Assembly: GCA_946534745.1 (NCBI GenBank)
Contig: CAMNDA010000380.1
Location: 1-11,685, forward strand
Length of the DNA: 11,685 nucleotides
Direction: 5' to 3'
Source: an uncultured Verrucomicrobiota bacterium
GTDB lineage: Bacteria; Verrucomicrobiota; Kiritimatiellia; RFP12; UBA3636
A model generated the notes under the pieces. The model was not told the DNA's origin, ran no database searches, and saw only the letters and a program-made list of their open reading frames with translations. The position numbers were made by a program, and so were the translations under genes. This document shows, piece after piece, positions 7,501-11,015 of this stretch (positions are counted from its first letter, which is position 1; every line of letters begins with the position of its first letter).

Positions 7501-8578
7501 GGAGCTGGGGTGCAACTTCGTCCGGCTCGCGCACTACCCGCACCCGAAGGAGGTGTACGACCGGTGCGACCGGCTCGGAATCATCGTCCAGACCGAAGTG
7601 CCTTGCGTCAACAAGCTCCAGTCCACCATGCCGGACGACTACTACACGCACCTCGCGACGCAATACACGGATATGGTCCAGCAGCACTACAACCACCCCT
7701 GCATCGTGTTCTGGGGGCTCAGCAACGAGACCGTCAAGGACGACGCGGCGTTCGGCAAGGAAAAAATCGAAGGATACTACGACCTCATCAAGGGACTCGA
7801 TCCCGAGCGCATGGTCGGCTATGTCATGTCCCACAGCGTCGACAACCCTTCCGGGTACTACAACCACCCGAAGGTGGATTGGTTCGGCTGCAACCTCTAT
7901 GTCGGATGGTACATCGACAAGACAAGCAACAACCCTTCGACTCGGTTGAACACGCGCCTGGCGAACACCCTGACAAGGCTCGGCAAGCCGCTTGCTCTAT
8001 CGGAGTATGGATGCGGGGGAACGCAGCATTGCCACTCCACGAACTTCCTGAACACGACAACCTCCGGAAACAACCCAAGGCACGACATCGAGTACCAGAT
8101 GTGGCTGCACGAAGGGCACATCGCCGCGATCCGAAACTACCCGCAGCTCCTCTTCACAAGCCAGTGGCAGCTGTTCGACATCGCGGTGGCCAACAGAAAC
8201 GAGGGTTTCACGGAGTGCCTCGACGGCGTGAACGTGACAACCAACGACGTCCTTCGACGGCTGAACAACAAGGGTCTCGTGGAACGCGACCACCGCACGA
8301 AAAAGGACACATTCTACCTCTACAAGGCGGAATGGAATTCGAAGGACAAGTTCGTCCACATCTGCGGCAAGGACTACACGAAGACGACCGGACGCGCGCT
8401 CAAGTGCTACACCAATGACGGCGACACCCTGTCCCTGTACGTTGGAGACGGCGAGACGCCGCGCGAGACGGTTCCCGTCCTCAACCACATCGCGGTATTC
8501 ACGGCGACGGACTTCCCGTCCGGGGTCGAGATCCGAGTCAAGGGCGCCACCAAGTCGGACACGGTGACTTTCCAGTAA
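1496..8578 (+). CDS. Giant secreted multidomain protein with a C-terminal glycoside hydrolase family 2 (beta-galactosidase-type) enzyme
   Basis: The protein has 2,360 residues; family 2 enzymes are usually 600-1,100. Order, with approximate residues: Sec signal peptide 1-20 (KK, leucine/alanine core, ASA|AI); DUF2341-like 50-125; LamG-like 146-385; Fn3-like 410-506; glycine-rich 546-792; Fn3/Ig-like 800-905, 905-1003 and 1007-1105; two InlB-type repeats 1112-1265; Ig-like 1269-1358; proline linker (APAPPPPH) near 1370; BspA-like module 1383-1630; chitobiase-C-like 1635-1702; GH2 sugar-binding, Ig-like and TIM-barrel domains 1708-2280; a C-terminal domain resembling those of Bacteroides GH2 proteins. 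E2078 in FWGLSNE is the predicted acid/base and E2170 in LALSEYGCGG the nucleophile, so activity is likely. It probably cleaves beta-galactoside or beta-glucuronide-type glycans outside the cytoplasm; the substrate is inferred only from the family. The ATG at 1496 is chosen because the signal peptide begins there; an upstream ATG at 1256 lies inside nth. No C-terminal anchor motif is seen. Confidence 0.9.
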   Translation: MKKLLLPLLALAALALPASAAINLQSIKPDGFAHGVVFTVDEYANNEARATLTNFPVLVRLSESGISGFDYDDVLVSGGGDIRFADANGTALPFEIDTWANNATSLVWVTLPVMTNGTEFAMFYGAAQSDATAFVAARDPWADYTGVWHLGDSGTGSGKTVSDSTTNRLTGTTASNSSKLMSDGAVGGARKICASTNSKNQEQISVSLSDSAKKAAVDALVPRFSVSLWYRVKESTETSIQWDYLIGRKPSEKSNASAGWAIQMSDPSTGGGTKNGIRVWSNETTDGAPPASAIPVIGQATWTTVAWFKLDVVYDNSNYSLYLNGALVKSGALKGNAANGSSTTLGIGGAAPTTDVIRPFTGDMDEVRLRRGIVSEDWVAADYATQTSASFLSAGTVEKVGASTRPTAEFEVLDTGAAFLQFSGRVTSLGEGATACTLHYKYWKDSESEPVGWTSFATGVGAGAPVSHFVVGLDPLTDYHVAFKASNNLATPEDSDIVPKVFTTSGVGDAGESGGVSERQLDEFVHTFMVTERGVSEFEFTPPTGVTKVEALVVAGGGAGGYNHGGGGGGGGLVHDDALAVVPGQTYTVHVGTGGVASASASVYGGNGGNSSIALNGAALVSATGGGAGGNGGSNTAGKVGGSGGGSSADVAGGAGTTGQGFAGAKGNGNQAGGGGGAKASGSEPVVGGTKAVSSGGGGSGLSFEISGATVFYAGGGGGGGAKSLQSNTYGTAGSGGLGGGGEGGQETDTADTAIAEDGTDGLGGGGGGGGALSGYEKGGNGGNGVVIIRYGAGGDGDGVVHPTVSLTGLTYDDSTGDATVTYRVGWAGDGYDRADVSAIWGYDEDKLVYTNAASTAPAIGQGTGSFSLPRMSKTIFVRLLATNSGNYTGVSPEVKTLHLFNPAAPGGTVAATPSYTTALFAATVTNLGAGATSVSGVFQVCTDKFFDEGTYTTFAADEPILSAGTLAGSATGLSPNTTYWVRASLTNDVPADYDTAPVSFQTLAMGSPAGTAGAPTATDTTISADVTVSDFGVGATSATMRLEASTTGDFATAVASTDIAATTGVAQTLTVSGLSPETTYYLRAVLENDGGLQTILAVGSATTTEAAVVLVELTFPSMPANVSVASVTTNGVAVVPENGIYTVEAGAEATVTFAAAAGYVLAGASTATITVDADMVFPSASIPGATAATATLTIGTIPANVTLVSVTVDGGPVEGVNGVYTVYSNATVVATFAAASGHRLVGSATVSVFMDGDKTLATADMPTAEALPIPEVGQSAKKVYAKKTVTLTASAEGATSYRWLKNGEPIEGGTNGTLTVAWRSPKNDPTDTYQAVAVYVIDGYGSTTDSGASTAMTVTNLPMGTVIIVRGGAPAPPPPHDYSADYLTFRVRTPGTICWRAEGDLTKTIEYKINDGEWTSITSASGGGATISVAKGDLVRFRGRNEVYATGRDAYSGFEGGTATYDIEGNIMSLLCGDDFAESTALPDREYIFCSLFKKAPVVSAEHLVLPATTLKVYCYRSLFSYCTTLTRAPELPATTLAQGCYWYMFEQCAITVAPVLEAATLVNECYYHMFDGCRLLNRITCLATDGFKTSNCLADWVKNVAAEGAFAKASNVTSWKTGASGIPTGWIVCEDVLLLPPEVAFYGDEIELECETAGAEIHYRLGQTGDFALYTQPISIVADTVVEAYSTCRGHTSQTITQTCVYEHETPFQMSNKDLPTWRYGGSTVTTPYSVNRIDGHSSSYAKGTFVFGTSVTLRAAQPTYLWFQHADQSADIYVDDVKVGTHWGGYNAFFCDISEYVHRGRNDIRVALCNTTRNELAPAAGDFNFNATLGNVKLFTSPVLPAMEYGYDGFHVTSAVTSASATVYVKTKVPAGASLTCTISDGSYTWTDTQPSTGSEQTFTTTISNPHLWNGTIDPHLYTVTLEIYKDGDLYHRYQRPYGFRYYEYAIDRSGIVQGGNYTGFLLNGQPYKLRGVCMHDDVEGKANALDDADYDQEFAILQELGCNFVRLAHYPHPKEVYDRCDRLGIIVQTEVPCVNKLQSTMPDDYYTHLATQYTDMVQQHYNHPCIVFWGLSNETVKDDAAFGKEKIEGYYDLIKGLDPERMVGYVMSHSVDNPSGYYNHPKVDWFGCNLYVGWYIDKTSNNPSTRLNTRLANTLTRLGKPLALSEYGCGGTQHCHSTNFLNTTTSGNNPRHDIEYQMWLHEGHIAAIRNYPQLLFTSQWQLFDIAVANRNEGFTECLDGVNVTTNDVLRRLNNKGLVERDHRTKKDTFYLYKAEWNSKDKFVHICGKDYTKTTGRALKCYTNDGDTLSLYVGDGETPRETVPVLNHIAVFTATDFPSGVEIRVKGATKSDTVTFQ
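2358..2365 (+). repeat. Homopolymer C8 tract in the LamG-like region
   Basis: Eight consecutive C residues encode part of DGAPPASA at about residues 287-290. It is a second potential slippage site in the same gene, far upstream of the catalytic domain. Confidence 0.9.
2723..4810 (+). repeat. Degenerate Fn3-like protein repeats (about 100 residues each) within the mega-protein
   Basis: Three segments share a 'LG-G-GAT' stretch near their start and an 'L-P-T-Y' plus 'N' ending. They are about 2723-3013 (TSLGEGAT, then LDPLTDYHVAFKASNN), 4213-4506 (TNLGAGAT, then LSPNTTYWVRASLTND) and 4516-4810 (SDFGVGAT, then LSPETTYYLRAVLEND). The first is separated from the other two by the glycine-rich domain and one further Fn3-like unit ending in TIFVRLLATNSGNYTG. 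They look like beta-sandwich spacer or adhesion domains diverged from a common unit. Confidence 0.6.
3131..3871 (+). repeat. Glycine-rich low-complexity domain encoded by GGC-rich DNA
   Basis: Residues 546-792 start with VTKVEALVVAGGGAGG and end with GNGVVIIRYG, which frame a region dominated by Gly with Asn, Ser and Ala. This bracketing (a beta strand, many G-rich loops, then VVIIRY) is typical of glycine-rich surface domains of bacterial exported proteins. The DNA includes a perfect run of eight GGC codons at 3188-3211. The fold is probably a rigid glycine-rich beta or polyglycine-helix structure; its role is not known. Confidence 0.75.
4829..5290 (+). repeat. Tandem pair of InlB-type (Flg_new-like) repeats
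   Basis: Two adjacent units of about 75 residues: 4829-5053 and 5066-5290. Both have the pattern '(P)S/TxPANVxxxSVTxxG..V...NGxYTV....T/VATFAAA.GxxLxG..T' and end in a D/MP-type turn. Such repeats are beta-rich stalk modules in surface and adhesin-like proteins. Their conservation within one chain indicates duplication. Confidence 0.6.
5595..5603 (+). repeat. Homopolymer G9 tract inside the mega-protein reading frame
   Basis: Nine consecutive G residues encode part of VRGGAP, just before the proline-rich linker and the BspA-like module. A one-base length change would frameshift everything after residue 1367, including the GH2 enzyme. It may be a slippage site or an assembly-sensitive tract. 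Confidence 0.9.
5642..6385 (+). repeat. BspA-like module with Cys-rich LPATTL repeats, Bacteroidetes style
   Basis: Residues 1383-1630 begin YLTFRVRTPG, run through NIMSLLCGDDF, then a set of repeats of about 25 residues, and close with SWKTGASGIPTGW. Repeat units start at LPATTL (1507), LPATTL (1533) and LEAATL (1558). Each is followed by CY-xxx-F-xx-C and then LTxAPE-like residues. This order is, to my knowledge, characteristic of a large family of Bacteroides/Prevotella surface lipoproteins. Its presence in this GC-rich genome, fused to a GH2 enzyme, is unusual. Local G+C is visibly lower: the line at 6181-6240 is 27/60. Confidence 0.72.
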
Positions 8579-8605
8579 TACACCGACCCGCCGAAGCCCC
8601 CGCTC

Positions 8606-9169
8606 CTACCTCGTCCCGCCGGCGCGGCGGAGGGCGTCGGAGAAGTTCGTCTCGACGAAGTCCTCGAAGGCGTCGACGAGGAGCCGGTTGCGGGTCTGGC
8701 GGACGAACTTGTTCGGGCCGATCGTGCCGGCGCACTTGAGCAGCGGGAGGGCGGGCCCCTCCTCTCGGACCTGGCGCGAGGGGACGAGGCCCTCGTCGAC
8801 GAAGACCTGGAAGACCTCGCGCATCTGCGCGGGCGTGAACTCCCGCCGCGCCTCGACGAACGAGTTCCACGAGCGGTGCGAGATGTCCTGGGCGAAGGCG
8901 TCGACGACCTGCGGGCTCGGGCCGGTCTTCAGGACGGCGGCGCCGGTGCCGTAGAGCTCCAGCCGGCACGGCCAGCGGAAGCGGCGGTCGTCCGGCGCGG
9001 GCAGGTAGAGGAACGTCGCGTTGTCGAGGCCGGACTGGACGACCTCGTACTGCTTGTGCGGCAGCCGGTCGGTCGGCGCATAGGCGCAGCCGGCCGCGGC
9101 GATCGCCGCCGCCGCGGCGATCGCCGCGAATGCTGAATGCTGAATGCTGAATGCTGAATGATACGACAT
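8606..9169 (-). CDS. Small lipoprotein of unknown function, with a heptanucleotide repeat in its signal peptide
   Basis: The protein has 187 residues from the ATG at 9169, chosen because AAGGGAG (9184-9178 on the reverse strand) lies 8 nt upstream. A longer frame from 9259 lacks this support. Residues 15-27 are almost all Ala/Ile and end in AAAGC, a plausible lipobox with C28, so the product is probably exported and lipid-anchored. Residues 4-14 (HSAFSIQHSAF) are encoded by a 7-bp tandem array. The mature part contains SWNSFVEARREFTPAQM and a charged, mixed alpha/beta composition; I recognise no family. It is the last gene of the waaA-comF-yhaM run, 64 bp after yhaM, and ends 27 bp from the convergent mega-protein gene. 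Confidence 0.78.
   Translation of the reverse strand: MSYHSAFSIQHSAFAAIAAAAAIAAAGCAYAPTDRLPHKQYEVVQSGLDNATFLYLPAPDDRRFRWPCRLELYGTGAAVLKTGPSPQVVDAFAQDISHRSWNSFVEARREFTPAQMREVFQVFVDEGLVPSRQVREEGPALPLLKCAGTIGPNKFVRQTRNRLLVDAFEDFVETNFSDALRRAGGTR
9128..9160 (-). repeat. Heptanucleotide tandem array, copy A (unit GAATGCT on the plus strand), inside the lipoprotein signal peptide
   Basis: Four full units plus GAATG, 33 bp. On the coding (minus) strand it reads as repeated ATTCAGC and encodes HSAFSIQHSAF, starting 6 nt after the lipoprotein start codon. Since 7 is not a multiple of 3, gain or loss of one unit would frameshift the gene near its start. Confidence 0.97.
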
Positions 9170-9177
9170 CCGACGTG

Positions 9178-9184
9178 CTCCCTT
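9178..9184 (-). promoter_or_regulatory. Ribosome binding site that fixes the lipoprotein start
   Basis: AAGGGAG on the reverse strand is 8 nt from the ATG at 9169. It decides between this start and the longer in-frame reading that begins at 9259. Confidence 0.7.
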
Positions 9185-9201
9185 GCGGTGTTTCACGGAT
9201 G

Positions 9202-9229
9202 TCCGCGCGGGGGCTGCGCCCCCCGCGGA
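9202..9229 (-). other. Strong GC hairpin between yhaM and the lipoprotein gene
   Basis: On the reverse strand, TCCGCGGGGGGC pairs with GCCCCCGCGCGGA around a 3-nt loop, with one bulged base: about 12 bp, almost all G-C. It starts 4 nt after the yhaM stop codon. No run of U follows, so it is not a canonical intrinsic terminator. It may instead slow polymerase, protect the upstream mRNA 3' end or set relative expression in the operon. Confidence 0.5.
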
Positions 9230-9233
9230 TATC

Positions 9234-10190
9234 CTACCTCGCCTTGTAGATCTCCGCATGGTCGAGCCCCCAGACGGGCGGGGAGAACTCGCCGGGCTTC
9301 ACGCCCTTGAGTGCCGCGACCATCTGGTAGAGCTTGGCGTCGAGGCGGTCGACGAAGCTCAGGACCTCCGCCTCGGGGATCTTGGGCGGGACGGGGCTGC
9401 CGAACTCGGCTTCGCCGTGGTGCGAGAGGACGAGGTGCTGCAGCAGGAGCGCCTTCTCGCGGTCGGCGCCGGTCTCGGCGGCGGCGCGCTCGACGTTCAC
9501 GACGCCGCGGACGATGTGGCCGACGAGGCGGCCGTCCACGGTGTAGCCGTCGACGAGCCCGAGCGAGCTGGTGTTCATCTCGTCGAGCTTCCCGAGGTCG
9601 TGCGCGATGACGCCGGAAAAGAGCAGGTCCTTGTCGAGGTAGCGGTAGATCTCGGCGAGCGCGCGGGAGGCGCGGAGCATCGTGACGGTGTGGTGCAGCA
9701 GGCCGCCGAGCGTCGCGTGGTGCATCGACTTGGCGGCGGGCGCGGTGAGCAGGCGCCCGCCCTCGCAGGCATGGTCGAGGAGCTTCCCGACGATGGCGCG
9801 GAGCGAGTCGTCGCGGATGGCGTCGGCGGTGGCGCGGACCTCGGCGAGCATGCTCTCGGGCGTCTCGGGCGCGGCGGGGATGAAGTCGGCGGGGGCCTTG
9901 CCGTCCTCGGGCCTCGCGGGCGAGAGCGAGTCGATCCGGAGCTGCAGGTGGCCGTTGTATTCGTTGCCGAGGCCGCGGACGCGGACGACGGTGCCGACGG
10001 CGGGCGGCTCGCCGGAATAGTCCCACCATTTGGCGGGGACGGCGCCGGTGCGGTCGACAAGGGAGACGTCGAGGAACTTCTTTCCGTTCGCGGTGGCGCG
10101 CATGCCGGACTCCTTGACGAGGAGCCAGCCCTCGAAGCGCACGTTCGGGCGGATGTCGGAAACGGTCTGGGAATAGGGTTCGCCTTGCAT
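9234..10190 (-). CDS. yhaM: 3'-5' exoribonuclease of the YhaM family (OB fold + HD domain)
   Basis: The protein has 318 residues; B. subtilis YhaM is about 314. The N-terminal OB-fold region (about 18-88) contains KKFLDVSLVDRTGAVPAKWW, a nucleic-acid-binding segment. The C-terminal HD region has LGGLLHHTVTML (161-172), the metal-binding pair H197-D198 in IAHDLGKLDEM, GHIVRGV (224-230), LQHLVLSHHGEAEFGSP (250-266) and a final aspartate in FVDRLDAKLYQM (D281/D284). All the expected HD-domain ligands are present, so it should be an active metal-dependent exonuclease degrading RNA (and possibly DNA) from the 3' end. It follows comF after 46 bp on the same strand. No clear Shine-Dalgarno precedes the ATG, but this start leaves a short N-terminal tail before the OB fold, as in homologues. 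Confidence 0.92.
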   Translation of the reverse strand: MQGEPYSQTVSDIRPNVRFEGWLLVKESGMRATANGKKFLDVSLVDRTGAVPAKWWDYSGEPPAVGTVVRVRGLGNEYNGHLQLRIDSLSPARPEDGKAPADFIPAAPETPESMLAEVRATADAIRDDSLRAIVGKLLDHACEGGRLLTAPAAKSMHHATLGGLLHHTVTMLRASRALAEIYRYLDKDLLFSGVIAHDLGKLDEMNTSSLGLVDGYTVDGRLVGHIVRGVVNVERAAAETGADREKALLLQHLVLSHHGEAEFGSPVPPKIPEAEVLSFVDRLDAKLYQMVAALKGVKPGEFSPPVWGLDHAEIYKAR

Positions 10191-10236
10191 GGCGCCGCAG
10201 TCTACCAGAACCCCGCCCGCCGCGCAACGCGCGCGG

Positions 10237-10968
10237 CTAGTCGCGAGCGGCGGAGAGGCAGAGGATGCGGACGGCGCCGGCGGCGCGGAGGGCGGAAGCG
10301 GCGGCGGCGAAGGTGGCGCCGGTCGTCATGACGTCGTCGACGAGGAGGATGCGCCTTCCGAAGGCGTAGGGCTCGCGGGCGCGCGGGACGGCAAAGGCGC
10401 CGGCCATGTTGCGGCGGCGGGCGTCGCGGTCCTTCTTCGTCTGCGTGGCGGTGTCGCGCACGCGGGAGAGCAGGCGCGGCTCGCACGGGACGCCGAGGCG
10501 GCGCGAAAGGTCGCGCGCGAGCAGCTCCGCCTGGTTGAAGCCGCGGCGCAGGCGCTTGAAGGGGTGCAGCGGGATCGGGACGACGGCGTCCGGCCGCTCC
10601 GCCGCGTAGTGCGCGAGGAAGCAGCCGTGCATCCATTCGCCGAGGACGGGCGCGAGCCAGGTCTCGCGCCGGTACTTCAGGCCGTGGACGAGCTTCCGCA
10701 TCGGCCCGCGGAGCAGCGCCGCCGAGCGCGCGAGGTCGAACGCGGGGCGCTCCTCGCGGCAGTGCCGGCAGACGGAAGAGGCGGTGCCGAGCGCGGCGTC
10801 GCGGTCGATGAGCGTCTTGCCGCAGATCGCGCAGCAGCCCTCCGCCGGACGCACCTCGACCTGCGCGCGGCATTCGGCGCAGAGCGCCTCGCCGCCCGGC
10901 GCCCCGCACGCGGCGCATCCCTGCGGGTAGAGCAGGCGGAGCCAGTCGGTCAGAGGGAACAGATTCAA
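10237..10968 (-). CDS. comF: ComF-family phosphoribosyltransferase-like protein
   Basis: The protein has 243 residues, usual for the family. The N-terminal zinc-finger cysteines are C18, C21, C30 and C33, followed by a second set C46, C49, C67 and C70. GFNQAELLARDLSRR lies in the middle, and the phosphoribosyltransferase PRPP loop is ILLVDDVMTTGAT (207-219). ComF proteins support DNA uptake in naturally competent bacteria, but they occur widely in species with no shown competence, so competence here is inference. The only plausible start is TTG at 10968. No ATG or GTG occurs in frame upstream before the waaA stop, and the next in-frame Met lies after the zinc finger. The TTG overlaps the last, mutated unit of a heptanucleotide array, and no Shine-Dalgarno precedes it. 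It lies 47 bp after waaA, so coupling to waaA translation is possible. Confidence 0.9.
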   Translation of the reverse strand: MNLFPLTDWLRLLYPQGCAACGAPGGEALCAECRAQVEVRPAEGCCAICGKTLIDRDAALGTASSVCRHCREERPAFDLARSAALLRGPMRKLVHGLKYRRETWLAPVLGEWMHGCFLAHYAAERPDAVVPIPLHPFKRLRRGFNQAELLARDLSRRLGVPCEPRLLSRVRDTATQTKKDRDARRRNMAGAFAVPRAREPYAFGRRILLVDDVMTTGATFAAAASALRAAGAVRILCLSAARD

Positions 10969-10998
10969 TGCTGAATGCTGAATGCTGAATGCTGAATG
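10967..10998 (-). repeat. Heptanucleotide tandem array, copy B, at the comF start and filling the waaA-comF gap
   Basis: AATGCT, then three full GAATGCT units, then GAATG (32 bp). The minus-strand end of the array runs into the TTG start codon of comF, and the open frame continues through the array. It replaces the place where a ribosome binding site would be expected. Confidence 0.97.
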
Positions 10999-11015
10999 AA
11001 CCTGCCGGCGCGAGG

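Noticed and set aside
2732..7867. A 1,711-codon open frame on the reverse strand under the mega-protein gene
   Set aside because: Its translation is Arg/Val/Gly-rich with no domain signature. It mirrors the GNC-biased codon use of the true gene on the plus strand, whose signal peptide and domains are unambiguous.
9095..9127. Repeated GCGGCGATCGCCGC in the lipoprotein gene as a regulatory palindrome
   Set aside because: It is simply the Ala/Ile codons of the signal-peptide hydrophobic core; low-complexity coding explains it.
9202..9229. Calling the hairpin after yhaM an intrinsic terminator
   Set aside because: The stem is strong, but no T-run follows on the transcribed strand; kept only as an unassigned hairpin.
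9183..10974. Long plus-strand open frames opposite yhaM and comF
   Set aside because: Low-complexity Arg/Gly/Ala/Val translations with no motifs; the reverse strand carries complete YhaM and ComF signatures over the same bases.
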